Source: Phialocephala subalpina (taxonomy: Eukaryota > Ascomycota > Leotiomycetes > Helotiales > Mollisiaceae). From it: 64,000 nucleotides of DNA. Below the pieces are notes generated by a model, which was not told the DNA's origin, searched no databases, and worked only from the letters and a program-made list of their open reading frames with translations. The DNA lies in the NCBI GenBank assembly GCA_900073065.1, contig FJOG01000011.1:1-64000 (forward strand). Direction: 5' to 3'. The translations under genes were made by a program, and so were the position numbers. This document shows, in pieces, positions 34,452-47,752 of this stretch. Within the stretch, counting starts at the first letter, position 1. Each line of letters begins with the position of its first letter.

Positions 34452-36427
34452 ATGGAATGTACATTGAGAAGTCAGTCAACACAAGAACGTTTGGAGGACA
34501 ATCGAAAGCTCAGCAGTCAAGTGGTCGACCTTGAGACGGGCAGACCTTCATCTTAGCTCGGACAAAGTCTTATGGCTTTCATTATCAAGAGTGCAACTGG
34601 TGGATGTGTTTACATTGCTGTCGTGGACGATGCCGGGCCCCGTGCGGTCTGACTTGTTCTCAATTCTGAATGTGAACCGTTAGCACTCTGACAGCTAGCA
34701 TGGTACGTTTGTGTTGGCCGCCAGAGATACTCCGAGAAGAGATGTCGTCGCCTCAACTGAGGCAGAGTCTTATGGCTTTCTCAAACATGGAAGCTCGTCT
34801 TGAAAAGAAAGCGATGTCAGCAGGGTAGTCCAACGTACGATGTCGTACACGGATCCTTGAATCACATGACTAGCTGCTGACAACTGACCTCTAGCCAGGA
34901 GCTGAGCTTGTGAACAATCTATCAATGCTTCGATTTTTTTGGCTCTCAGTGACGAGAGCTTCAACGCTGCTCGCGGTCACTTGTGACGCAAGTCATGCCG
35001 TCACGGACCCTCTTCCGTATTGTGTTACCCCGTATTCCTTTGTGTTACTGTGCGGCTCTTCTAAAATGATTGAGCATGAAACGGGGTATTCCACTTGCAA
35101 GTGTAAGCTGAACTCTGGGCGAGGAATTCTGGTAGATAGGAAGTCGGATCCGAGTTTGGGATGACTGCCCCTGACTTCTTAGCAAGGAGATATTTCTCTA
35201 CTTATTTACCGCTAGTCTGTTGGTGGTCGAGATATTATATGAGGTCTTCCTCTGCAACTTTATGGAACTGTCCCCGTCAGCGATGCGTTGAGGTCGTCTC
35301 GCTAATAAGCGAGGGTTTTAAGGGTAGCACACCCACGATTCCCACCAGTCCGAACTTCAAGCCCGAAGTGAAACGAGGACGCTTTCGGTGTTTAGTGACC
35401 TACCGAACCCCTGTCTGTTTTCAAGTGATGTTGGAATTGGCTCTGATTGAGGCTAAGGATAGCCGGCAACCAGCACCAGCTGTTAGGGTAGGTGGTCTGT
35501 GACAGGCAGGTTGAAATAAACTTCCGGAGACTTTATTTCGTCATGATCAAGAAAAGGAACGCAGGGTTCAAGCCACTGGCCCACAATATATCTCAGCTTA
35601 CTTGGACGCGTTGATATGCATCTCAATCAAGGACAACTGGCTTACTTCGTAAGCACAAGGAAGGGAGGGGGATGGAGAGTAATCTCACACTCCTGACTCT
35701 TTTGATCAGGTTCTTGAACACGAGATGGAAGTCTACTGCCTCAACTGACGACATATGGAGGATTTTGCGGTCATTAAGTTTGGCTGACGGAGCAATGTTG
35801 AAGCATCTCGAGATATCGCCGATGGGGAAGTCAACAGGACCAAACTCACACTATGCCTTATCAAGAAATAAGTGCCCTGGTCAAGTAATGAGGCTGTGCT
35901 CAGCCACAATAACGGGTCCTGTCTTCCTATCCCCGCGAGCTTTCCACCATTTACTCTGCCAATCACATCTGGGCAAGTGCGGCGCGTCTTTCGCGTTCAC
36001 AAGTATGACACAACTTCTCCACGTCTTAAACATCGCTATGTACGAATTCCAGATCGTCTTTCCACCCGTTTGTCTTTCTTTCCGCTGGGACGGACTGCCG
36101 CGGCGGGTGGTTCCTGAGACCTGCAGGCCATGGCTTGGAGGATCATTGATCCCTGTGAGCATCATCGACGTCTCCATCTGCTGAAAATATATAGCTATGG
36201 TGGGTATGAGCATAATTACTGTCGTTTCTTTTCTTGTTTCTATCCTCAATTGTTCGGATTGTTGTTGGATTTTGCTGCTGGATTCTGCCGCGGCTACTTC
36301 GGACACAGCTGCATGCCAATTGGATGGATGCATTGACACCCGCAGGTAGACCAGGCGCAGCAGCTATCAAGAGCTTCAACCTCAGCTCATTCTTGATCAC
36401 TCACCCCACTAACAACAGAGCGCAATC
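34452..36427. other. Gene-poor stretch, no gene seen
   Basis: About 2 kb with only short frames (largest 170 codons at 35672-36184), none with recognisable domains. No transposon ends or tRNA were found. A 15-bp word (AGTCTTATGGCTTTC) occurs near 34566 and 34766. Confidence 0.45.
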
Positions 36428-38371
36428 ATGCCGAACCCCACTCCTGCCATCGAATTCCAGTTCGTCAATTCGACCATCACCAGCCCGACGGTCCCTCAGG
36501 ATGCGGAGGTTCGAGCTCTCATAAGGAAGCAAGCTATGAAAAAGGCCTCACTGGCGCGCAAACGAGACGGAAACTATGGGAAGCACAATCTGCGGCAGTA
36601 TCCAGTCTTCGTACACGACGACAAGGGCTCCTCAAGTTCAGGCAGTTCGAGTTCACCCGACAATGTTTGGGAAGATGGGAGAGAATTGGGAATCCGGGAC
36701 CCAAGGCCTGTGGTCAAGGACGGCAGCAAGAATACGAAGAATACAGAGGCCGTGGTGCACATGAATAAGGACACACGTAAAGCAGTGGCAGAGCGACACC
36801 GCTGGCTGAAGAAAATGGCCAATCTGGAAACCATCCCTCAATGCCTATCTGCGGACGGCTACGAACTCAAAAGCATGAAATCCGACTTCGACATCCTCGA
36901 CCTCTCAACACTAGCAACCCTTCACATCGGACGAGCCGTTCGAGCAGCACTAGCTCAAAATCCATACCTTTTACTCAATCAATTGAGGACCCATAAGCGG
37001 TGGTCATATCTATCATTTCTACCTACACGATACGAACATATCAAATGTCTAAGGGATGCTACTGATTGTGTGATTGCACGTGCGAGACAAATTATAACTC
37101 CGAACAGGAATTGGGAGGCGGCTGTGATTGCTTTCTATGTGAGGGCGTTAGATAGTTTGCAGAAGGCGCTGGATAGTCCGACGCAGAGGTATCAACCTGA
37201 GGTTCTATGTGCTACTGAGATTCTTGCTTTGTATGAGGTGGGTTTCGTACCTAGTGGTTGTCTAGTTGTGCCTTCGGTGCTAATCTGTGACAGATGCTTG
37301 ATCCATCAGGCGAGACGGCGTGGGTGCGACATTCAGCTGGCGCTGCAAAACTGATCCATCTTCGAGGACCCAAGAGCTACAACACGGAATTCGAGAAAGC
37401 CCTATTCCTGGCACAGACAGTACCAATCGTCAGTTCCTCTCATCAATGTCCCAACTCACCTGGGTCTCTGACAAAGTCATAGATGACCGAATGCCTCCTC
37501 AAAAATGAGCGCTGCTTCTTAGAGAAACCGGAATGGCAAGCCGTATGGACATCAGTCATCGACCCCACCGCCATCATAAGTGACCGCAGCGAAGCCGTCG
37601 TCACACTCCTCATGAACAAATGCCAAATCCCCGGCTGCGGCGTCGATGTCACCGAGATCATCGCCGCTGAAACACCACCCTCACAAGAATATATAGAACA
37701 AATCATCGTCAAAATCCGTCAACTGCGTCAAAATTTCTTGAATTGGAACAAGAAATATGAAAGCATCATTGCCGACTGTCCAGCCATGTATCCTGGAAGT
37801 GCGAATCATGATTCGCATTGTAAGGTTTTCGCTAATTATCTTTCCTGTTTGATGATAACGAGTCGATTGTTGGTGTCGATAAGTCCGGGAGATCGATGTC
37901 ACCGAGATCATCGCCGCTGAAACACCACCCTCACAAGAATATATAGAACAAATCATCGTCAAAATCCGTCAACTGCGTCAAAATTTCTTGAATTGGAACA
38001 AGAAATATGAAAGCATCATTGCCGACTGTCCAGCCATGTATCCTGGAAGTGCGAATCATGATTCGCATTGTAAGGTTTTCGCTAATTATCTTTCCTGTTT
38101 GATGATAACGAGTCGATTGTTGGTGTCGATAAGTCCGGGAGATTCATGTGTGTGCGAGGTTGGAACTTATGCGTAACACGGGTAAGCAGAAGAAGAAGCG
38201 CCGTAGGAATTGCTGGAGTCGTTGGGCTGGAGGACGCCGAGAGACTGAAAAGCAGGTAACGTTGCAAAGTGGCTTGCATTTGCATCCCTGCGAGAAGATG
38301 ATATATGGCTTGATATGCCTCGGGGAGCAATCTGGGGTATACCGATACCCAGAGATATCTAACTCAAGTTT
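36428..38371 (+). pseudogene. Fungal transcription-factor-like protein, broken by tandem duplication
   Basis: Exons 36428-37237, 37294-37428 and from 37483 fit GT-AG introns. The N-terminus has KKASLARKRDGNYGKHNLRQY, followed by Ser-rich spacers and a helical region (LATLHIGRAVRAALAQNPYL, ATEILALYEMLDPSGETAWV, KLIHLRGPKSYNTEFEKALF). This matches the fungal-specific transcription-factor region often found without an attached Zn2Cys6 finger. I see no Cys cluster. A 250-bp unit is repeated in tandem (37643-38142). Since 250 is not a multiple of three, translation from the first copy runs into a stop within ten codons. Downstream sequence still has coding character (VGLEDAERLKS; REDDIWLDMPRGA to about 38371), so the parent gene was longer. 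Confidence 0.65.
37643..38142 (+). repeat. Perfect 250-bp tandem duplication
   Basis: Positions 37643-37892 and 37893-38142 read as identical at an offset of exactly 250 bp. Both copies contain the 16-bp palindrome GCGAATCATGATTCGC. It lies inside an exon of the transcription-factor-like gene. It may be a very recent duplication or an assembly artefact. Confidence 0.9.
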
Positions 38372-38387
38372 CAAAGTTGAGCTTTAG

Positions 38388-41300
38388 TACTGTCATGTCT
38401 ACTATTTGATGTTCTTACAGCGGCTGGGACATTGGAGGGTCGATCATCTGATTGGGCGGATGATACGAATAGCAGGACGTAATATTATGAGCAATGGAAA
38501 TCACCACACTCATCAAGTCAGGATTGAACTTCCTCTTATCTAGAGCGACAACGACCGGTGACGAACACGCTTAGACAATTCTTACCCCAACGGCACATTT
38601 GCCAACCCACCAAATAAAACTACCTCGTGCATATCTGGAGCCGTGGTTGGCGCTGGCATCAGGACGTGCCTCAATCAATGCTCCTGCTTCTCAGCCCAAT
38701 GCTAAAGTTCATCCAACCTCAATGCAATGGCGGGACGAGATTTAATGCGGGGACACGCCATATCAGACAGCGTGGCAAGCAAGCAAGCCACTGTCTAGAG
38801 TTCTGTATGTCGGCTTTGTGGTCGAGACTTCTGGTTCGAGGGAGGACTTTGCATGGTGAAGGATTCAATCTTGCAAAGCAAGTGCATTAAGAATTGGTAC
38901 GCTGTATCATTGGTTAGACATGATGTGTATTTTTACTTGATGTTGAGTTGCTTCCTGGTTAAGTCGGCTCTAAGTAGCTTTTGAACTGCCGAAGTACACA
39001 CACATGATATCTTGCATATACTGTAACTTGGGCAAGAAGTTGTCACCAGAAATAGTGGTTGGAAAGATTTGGGTAACCGCCGAGAGTGAATTGGATACCG
39101 ATGCCACTGCCCTGGGTCGTGGGTAAGACGGCTTCTCTTCAGCCTGAAATGCTTTACATGAGTTGGGCTCTGGTAGGAGGAGGGGTTGCAGCTTGAACTT
39201 GGTATGGCATGCCATTGGCTTTGCGTGTTGTTGTGTTTGTTGATGAGTTGGTTTGGATTGGAAGAAGGAAGTTGAAGATATGAGGAAGGAGCCAGGAAGT
39301 TGAGCTGCTTTTATCTAAATTGGATATAAGACGTCGCTCTTTCCGGGTTGACGGCCGCTCAAAATCGAGTGAAATGCGCGTTCGAAGAGGGTTGTGAGGA
39401 CTTTCTTGCGACCACGTCCCAAGAATGTGGGTGGCCGAGTCTGACATGCACACTTGGGTCACGTTGTGTGTTGATGTTGTGGAACCTGAGAGCGGAGGTG
39501 CAATGCAGGCTGACACAAATTCCGACCTCCACGCTTTGGCTATTAAATATCTTTTTGAGGACGAAGAATGATCTAGGACTAGGTAGTCGTTATGATAACC
39601 TACAGGGTATAGGAGATTGAAGAAGTCGACAGTGGAGTCGATGACTCGCTGACACACTTGAATGCGCCTCGTTATTCTAATTCGCCGTCGCAAGTTTGAA
39701 ATTCCCGAGCTTGATAAGTTCTTTGAACAATATTTCTTTCTTGAAATTCGAGGAAAGACACACGCGGGCTGGGACTGCAATTGAGACAATGTGCAGCCGA
39801 GTTCTGGTGTTTAACTTACACGGAGTATACAAGCAATAGTGGATGATAAAGCTTGTTGATTTCGGACGAGACCGAGGTCTCCTCACAAGATGAATGTGCT
39901 AAGATTTCGGAGGAAATGTGGAGCTTTCAATGTTGGACTTGGCTGCGGACAAGTGCTACTTGAGATACTGGTTGTACTAAGATAGATAAGACAATATGTA
40001 AGAGCAGGAGTCCTGCATGCTAAAGAGCAAAATGCAAATGATCTCTAAACAAGATGCTTTGAAACAGAGCATGAATTGCGGATCGTTGAGAATTTTCGGA
40101 CTCCCGAGAGCAGGAAGGTCGCGCCGAGCACAACAGCACCTTTAGGTAGCCGTGAAAGTGTCTCGGCATACCTCACGATACAGGCCTGAATGAGGATAAA
40201 CTCGGATTTGAACTGCTTTCTCTTCTGAAGGACCCAGAAGCTTGGCTTCGTATTCCTCGTAAGCTGACAGCAACCAGGAGGCCCAGGCAGAAAGTCTAGG
40301 TCCTTGTATAATCACGTGCCAGGAGCTGGAAAGGCAAAATTTGGCTCTGTATTCTCCTGTCAAAGCAAATAGATAATTCGCAAAATCTGCCAAGGAAACA
40401 AACTCGTTATAAAGAGTGTAGATAATTTTAAGATGATGGTGAGACTTCCAACCATGCGATGTTCATTGTAGAATTCGCATCGTCACCAATATGCAGACTT
40501 CGGATGACTCAACTAACGATTGGAAAGGACAATATTAACAATATTAACAATATTAACACTTCCAAAGTCCAGATTGGTGCAGGACATAACAACTTAAAAC
40601 GCTCAAAATATTATCGGCAGAACTAGTGCGATGATTTCAAAGCACGCATCTCAACAGTATTCCGTGTTTCTCTCCGACTGCGCATTCTGATTGTCTCACC
40701 GCCACTTAGTACTTGACGAGGACTTCCAAGCAAGAAGAGCAAATGTAACAACAGCCTATCTGCAGTCATCCCAAGCTTCTTGTCGGTGAGCATATAGCTA
40801 CACGTGATCCGGAACTTAAGCCAAAGGAATTAACGGAAATCGGCACAGCTTAAATCCACGTTGATGAAGCACCCAGTCAAGCCCAACGCCTCACCACCAA
40901 ATATCGCCAGCCACAACTGAACCACACTGTGAGACCGTATTGAATACGGACCAGTGAAACTTCAGACTGACAATTGCGATGTCGTCAGGTCGGAAATTCG
41001 AGCTGTTCGGTACGGGTTTTCTTCAGGCAGAGCAAAATGTACAGTACCACAAAAACGGTGATGTACTTCGGCTGCTGGTGTACGATCCTGCATTGACTTG
41101 TAAGACGGAGCACAGCAGATCCCATCATTCTCCGACTGCAGTGGAGAGCAGGGAACAGCAAGTAAGAAGAAGCATTTCTCAACAACATCTGTTTTTTGAA
41201 GATAGGCCAGGACATCTCAACCCCACTTCCCGCATACCATCAACACTGCAACAACCCCGCTTGCCTCCTCTGGACTAGCCTTGCTCTCCATTTCAGTACT

Positions 41301-41940
41301 CACTGGTCGGCAACTCTGTTGGCCGACATCTGACTCTGCCATGCTGCATGCTTGAACGAATGATATGTACGGCCTTGGAAATCTCCCTTATTGTAGGACA
41401 GATTGCATGGGACTTGCAAACCTGCGCTTTCTTCAACGTACAGGGGTAACAATGCGAGTAAGGGTATGGGTACGGTGGATACGGCGTCAGGTCCAAACCT
41501 GGGACTCTTTGGCCGTTGGAAGTCGAGACAACAGGTCCATGCGGCAGGGCCTCGGAAAACACAAAATGCCGTTCAACCACTCAGATAGAAGCAATTGGTC
41601 GCATACAGCTCTCGAAGAGGAAACAAAATAATGGTGGAAAGAATCTCTTACGTCCTCGCTAATCTTTTTCTACGGGTCGTCGACGGTAATTGAGACTTAG
41701 ACCCCTGCCATGCAAAAGATGCACTACGATGAACTTGCCTCCACAAGCAAGAAAGGACGGGGAAGGTCGACGGCATGCCACTAATTCGGAGCCGAGACAG
41801 CTACTACAGCAGCTGCGTAAAATAAAGGTTGCCTCCCGTGCCTCTCCTCCTATGTGCCTCCAGCCTTCTTCCCTCTCTTCTATATTTCCCCCGCATCCCA
41901 TGGATCTGGATATCTTCTTTGCCTATTCGCGCGGAACATT
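38388..41940. other. Long gene-poor stretch
   Basis: About 3.5 kb without a supported gene. Minus-strand frames at 38970-39215, 39154-39789 and 40142-40393 and plus-strand frames near 40979 show no domain, credible signal peptide or splice-consistent extension. A 9-bp repeat lies at 40529-40555. The right part is the promoter side of the ABC transporter gene. Confidence 0.45.
40529..40555. repeat. 9-bp direct tandem repeat x3
   Basis: ACAATATTA is repeated three times exactly in non-coding DNA. Confidence 0.85.
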
Positions 41941-44900
41941 ATGACAGGTCCCAGCAAGGACAACGACATTGAGCACCAAGCTGCAGATCCCAACGCGGCT
42001 GTTCAGAATCCCAATCATGCAGAGCCTCTTGATGAGGACGGGGAGGAGAAGGACTACATAGAGATCAGCTCCCATGGACACGCTTCGAGTCAAGATGGAT
42101 CACAGCCAGGATCGAGTTTGAACGAAAAGAGACCTGAAATTGACCGTACGAAAAGCTACGCCACCAATACCAGCGCCGCAGATTCACATCACTCAGAGAT
42201 CCCCGAGAAGAAACCATGGTACAAGAATTACAATCCATTGAGATGGGGCAAGGTTCCTCCTGTCCCAGAAGAACGATTTCCATCAAGAGAATACAACGCG
42301 CCATTCTTGAGCATGGTATACTTCCAATGGGTTGCCCCACTTATGGCTGTAGGTGTACTCCCCAAACACTTGCTACGTGAGGCGCATTCTAATTGACATA
42401 GACTGGCTATAGACGAACACTCCAACAGAATGATATCTACCTCATCAATCCAAACCGATCCGCAGATGTGTTGACCAAAAAACTCCAAACCTCCTTCAAC
42501 AAACGAGTAGCGAGAGGGGACAAATATCCATTGCTTTGGGCAATGCACGAGACGTTCAAGGTTGAATTTTGGATCGGTGGCACTTGCCAGTTCTTCTCCA
42601 ATATTCTACAAGTCATATCGCCATTCACTCTTCGATATCTTATACAATTTGCAACAGATGCGTACGTCGCGCAGCAAAAGGGCCAGCCACCACCACATAT
42701 TGGAAAAGGACTTGGGCTTGTGTTCGGAATAACGTTCATGCAGATGTGTCAAAGTTTGGGCACAAACCACTTCATCTACCGAGGGATGTTGGTTGGTGGT
42801 CAAGCGAGAGGAGTGCTTATCTCGGTCATCTTCGAGAAAGCGATGAAGATTTCTGGGCGCGCTAAAGCTGGAGGCCGAGAAATCAAAGATGTCCCAGAGA
42901 ACGAGGAACAAGTAGAGGCCAAGGATGCCAAGAAAAACAAGAAGTCCAAGAAGAACAAGGATCCGAAAGGCGTCAAGAAAGGACCAGATGCTGGCAAAGG
43001 AATTTCTGGTGACGGGTCAGGTTGGGCGAACGGACGTGTCGTGAACTTGATGTCTGTTGATACCTACCGTATTGATCAAGCATCTGGTCTGTTCCACATG
43101 GTCTGGACTGCCCCTATCGCTTGCGTCGTCACGTTGGTTCTGCTCCTCATCAACTTGACTTACAGCGCTTTGGCTGGCTTTTCGCTCCTGGTGATCGGCT
43201 TGCCAGTTCTCACACACGCAGTCAAGATATTGTTCAGGAGGCGAAAACTTATCAACAAAGTCACAGATCAGAGAGTCAGTCTCACTCAAGAGATCTTGCA
43301 GTCTGTGAGATTTGTCAAATTCTTTGGATGGGAAAGCGCCTTCCTAAAACGGCTACAAAGTATCAGAAATCAAGAAATCCGCATGATTCAGATTCTGCTT
43401 GCCATTAGGAACGCTATCAACGCAGTTTCGATGTCTCTGCCCATCTTTGCGTCTATGCTTGCATTCATCACATATTCGCTCACCAGCCACGCGCTAGCTC
43501 CAGCACATGTCTTTTCATCTCTTGCGTTGTTCAACTCCCTTCGTCTACCTCTCAACTTGCTGCCCCTAGTCATTGGACAGGTTACGGATGCTTGGGATTC
43601 TGTATATCGTATCCAAGAATATCTCATGAGCGAAGAGCAAGACGACGAAGCCAAATTTGACCCGGATGCAAAGAATGCCCTCGATGTTCACAACGCAGAC
43701 TTCACCTGGGAGCGTACGGCCACCCAGGATAAAGAGGAGACCATTGGGGCTGGCAGGAAAGGTCCTCTTTCACCTGCTGATAAGAAGACCGAGAAGGATG
43801 CTGCCAAAGTTGCGAAGAAGGCTGCAAAGGCGGCCGAAATTCAGACTGGCGATGCAACTCCCGACGACACTAGCACGCTGGTTGAAGACCGAGAACCGTT
43901 CAAACTTCAAAACATGAATTTCAGCATTGGTAGGGACGAGTTGGTCGCTGTTATTGGTGGTGTGGGAAGTGGAAAGAGTTCTTTGCTGGCTGCTCTGGCG
44001 GGCGACATGCGAAGAACAAGAGGTGATATGACAATGGGTGCGAGTCGAGCATTCTGCCCTCAATATGCGTGGATTCAGAACACGACCGTCAAGGAGAACA
44101 TTTTGTTTGGCAAGGAAATGGACAAGCAATGGTACAGGCAGGTGATTGATGCTTGTGCGTTACAGCCAGATCTGGATATGCTTCCTCAGGGTGATCTTAC
44201 GGAAATTGGTGAACGCGGTATCACTGTCTCTGGTGGACAAAAGCAACGACTCAACATTGCACGAGCGATTTACTTCGATGCCGACCTGATTCTCATGGAC
44301 GACCCTTTATCTGCTGTCGACGCACATGTCGGTCGCCACATCTTCGACAACGCCATCATGGGACTTTTAAAGAACAAGTCGAGGATCTTGGCAACTCACC
44401 AACTCTGGGTTCTCAACCGCTGCGACAGAATCATCTGGGTGGAAGACGGCAAGATTCAAGCGATTGATACGTTCGACAACTTGATACGAGATCATGCAGG
44501 CTTCCAATTGTTGATGGAGACTACTGCTGTTGAGGAGAAGCACGAGGATGAGGACCATGTCAACGACGACGAGGTCGAAGACGAGAAGAAGATACAGAAG
44601 AAGAAGCGAAAGGGTGGTCAACTGATGCAAGCAGAAGAAAGGGCTGTCAAGAGTGTTCCGTGGTCGATCTATTTCGACTATATTCGAGCATCAGGCAGCA
44701 TTTTCAACGCACCTCTTGTGTTCGCGTTCCTGTTAGCGTCTCAGGGTGCCAATATTGCTACCAGTCTCTGGCTTTCCTGGTGGACAAGCAACAGTAAGTC
44801 ATTTCATCCCGCTTTCTCAAATCTCCTAGCCTCGACGGGACAGTCTAACATGCGAACAGAATATGGTTATTCTACTGGAACGTATATCGGAGTCTACGCA

Positions 44901-46502
44901 GCTTTGGGTGTTTCTCAGGCGCTCTTGCTGTTCTTCTTCGCGTTTGCCTTGACCGTTATGGGCACAAACGCAAGTAAGACAATGTTAAATCGAGCAATAA
45001 CCCGAGCACTTCGCGCCCCCATGTCGTTCTTCGATACGACCCCTCTTGGCCGAATTACGAATCGATTCTCGAGAGACGTCGATGTTATGGACAACAACCT
45101 CTCAGATGCCATGAGAATGTATCTCTTAACCCTCGCTATGATTCTCTCCGTCTTTGCACTGATCATCGCTTACTTCCACTATTTCGCCATCGCCCTAGGA
45201 CCGCTATTCCTACTCTTCCTCTTCTCGGCTTCATACTACAGAGCTTCAGCTCGAGAAGTGAAGCGATTTGAGTCTGTTCTTCGATCGAATGTTTTCGCCA
45301 AATTCAGCGAAGGACTTTCTGGGACCGCGTGCATTCGCGCATATGGTCTCCGGGACACATTCATCCACAACATCAGGGAGGTCATCGACGAGATGAACAG
45401 TGCTTACTTCCTCACGTTTGCAAATCAGCGTTGGCTGTCCACTCGATTGGACGTCATTGGTAATCTTTTGGTGTTCGTCACTGGGCTACTAGTCGTCACT
45501 TCTCGATTCAACGTCTCGCCTTCGATTGCTGGTTTGGTATTGAGTTACATTCTCTCCATTGTCCAGATGATTCAATTCACCGTCAGGCAATTGGCTGAAG
45601 TCGAGAACGGCATGAATGCTACTGAGCGTTTGCATTACTATGGAACTCAGCTCGAGGAAGAAGCGCCACTCCACACTATCGAAGTTCGAAAGTCTTGGCC
45701 GGAATCTGGAGAGATTATCTTCAATGACGTCCAAATGCGCTACCGTGAGGGTCTTCCTCTTGTTCTCTCCGGTCTCTCAATGCACGTCAAGGGTGGCGAG
45801 CGTATCGGAGTCGTAGGACGTACTGGTGCCGGAAAATCTAGCATCATGTCCACACTCTTCCGTCTCGTCGAGCTTTCAGGAGGCGCAATCACCATCGACG
45901 GTCTAGACATCAGCACCATCGGCCTCCACGACTTACGATCTCGCCTAGCAATTATCCCTCAAGACCCCACACTCTTCAAAGGTACGATCCGCAGCAATCT
46001 CGACCCCTTCAACGAACACACCGACCTCGAACTCTGGTCCGCACTCCGCCAATCAGACCTCATCTCCGCCGAAGCCTCCCTCGACGATAAATCTCCCGGC
46101 CGCATCCACCTCGATGGTATCGTCGAAGATGAAGGTCTAAACTTCTCCTTAGGACAACGCCAACTCATGGCGTTAGCCCGAGCTCTCGTCCGCGGATCTC
46201 AAATAATCGTTTGTGACGAAGCTACTTCCTCCGTTGACATGGAGACAGATGAGAAGATCCAACGCACTATCGCGACTGGGTTCAGGGGCAAGACGTTGTT
46301 GTGCATTGCGCATAGGTTGAAGACGATTATTAATTATGACCGGATTTGTGTTATGGATCAAGGGAAGATTGCGGAGTTGGATACGCCGAAAGCGTTGTAT
46401 GAGAAGGGTGGGATTTTTAGGGGGATGTGTGATAGGGGTGGGATAAGGAGGGAGGATTTTGAAGATATCAATGAGGCTTACGTGAAGGAGATTGAGATTT
46501 AG
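41941..46502 (+). CDS. ABC multidrug exporter, ABCC/Yor1 type
   Basis: A full-length plasma-membrane ABC transporter of the Yor1 type. Three exons (41941-42348, 42402-44793, 44860-46502) give 1480 residues. The 66-nt second intron is in frame, so it reads through without a stop. The acidic N-terminal tail has no extra TM0 domain, as in Yor1. Domain order is TMD1, NBD1 (Walker A GGVGSGKSS, signature VSGGQKQRLNIARAI, Walker B LILMDDPLSAVDAHVG), a charged linker, TMD2 and NBD2 (Walker A GRTGAGKSS, signature FSLGQRQLMALARAL, Walker B IIVCDEATSSVD). NBD1 has Asp-Pro after Walker B where the catalytic Glu would be, as usual in ABCC proteins. A Lys-rich insert lies between TM helices near 42900-43010. 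Substrates are not predictable. Confidence 0.95.
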
Positions 46503-47752
46503 GTAATGTTTGATGGTGCGAGTTGCATTTTACAAGGAGTTCACAAAATTGGCGGCATCAACTTTGTTGATATATCCGGCGTTTTGGAATTGATTAGAGC
46601 ACACAAAGTACGCTTTTAATTTACGCCATGTTTTGCTTGATTTGTGCTCTTTGATCTTTCGTGAATCTCCGGTTCTCTGGTGCAATCATTCTGTGTTTGG
46701 AGACTGCCACCGCAAGAGAAGGAACTCCTGTTCTTGAAAAAGGGAAAGTAAATGTTACCATTTCGCTCCGATTAGATGGAACGTCCCAGCTGCATCGCAA
46801 GGGTCTCAGAACAGGATCATCTTGCCAATCTCTTCAAGTCTAAAACAACGAGGTAAAGCTCTCGTCCCGTCAACAACCCCTATTCCAAGCGACCCTCGCT
46901 CCCTCGCTAGCCCCATATTCACTCCCAAAAATCACCGAAAAAATCAAAAAATCATACAGCCTAGAAACAAAAGAGTTCGGCCACCCGACGGCTTTACATC
47001 TCTTGTCGAATCGATTCGTTCGCGTTGGCGTGTGTTGAAATGGCGCATGCTCTTTCAGCTCGGGCCAGGCGATACTTGTCTTATTCCTCCTCTTATCAAC
47101 CAGTGACCTGAACCATGGGCCTACATGGGATGCGTCTGGAAGATTTGTGATGATAAAGTTGTTATTTAAATCTACACGGATATTACATGGTTGTAGTTGG
47201 GTAGGGGGTTTGAGCCGATGTGGAAGCGAGGAGAGGGGAGCCGACGCGTTATACGCGTTACGGGTTACGGAATGTGCATAAAGCATCAGAAAGATGGTTA
47301 AGGTCAGATTTGCCTTGTTCCTCTCCCGTTGAGAGGGATTTGGAAGCTCTCTCTCTCTCTCTCTCCACAGGAGAGGACTTCAGCATCCTTGCGGAAATCT
47401 ATCATTCACAGGACATATATGACAGAGGCGTTGACTTTCTTCGGAGCGAGAAACATGAGATGAATGATGTCAATTTGATTATTCAAGATACCTTGGACAA
47501 TGGAATGGTCTTAGCTTTTTGTCATGTTTCTCTATCGTCACAAGCCTCCGGCCCACTCTTCTCTTGTACTCTTTTGGTTGGTTATAATTGAAGATCTCAA
47601 CGCCTTGAGTATGCTGTTCCATAACGCCGCCTATCATACACCTCTTCATAGCTGCTCCGAGCGCTAGATCCAACGAGTAGGCTCTCAAACTAGCCATGCA
47701 TCTCACTTATGGGATCTCATCACAAATCCGATTCTTCCTCGCTCATTTATTC
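46503..47752. other. Convergent intergenic region with CT microsatellite
   Basis: No gene was supported between the 3' ends of the ABC transporter and kinase genes. A CT dinucleotide run of about ten copies lies at 47347-47366. Confidence 0.5.

Noticed and set aside
34566..34780. 15-bp word repeated 200 bp apart as a transposon target or terminal repeat
   Set aside because: No transposase frame or inverted ends; too short to support an element.
35540..35620. GGTTCAAGCC-like word resembling a tRNA T-loop
   Set aside because: The flanking bases do not form the T-arm and no acceptor or anticodon stems fit.
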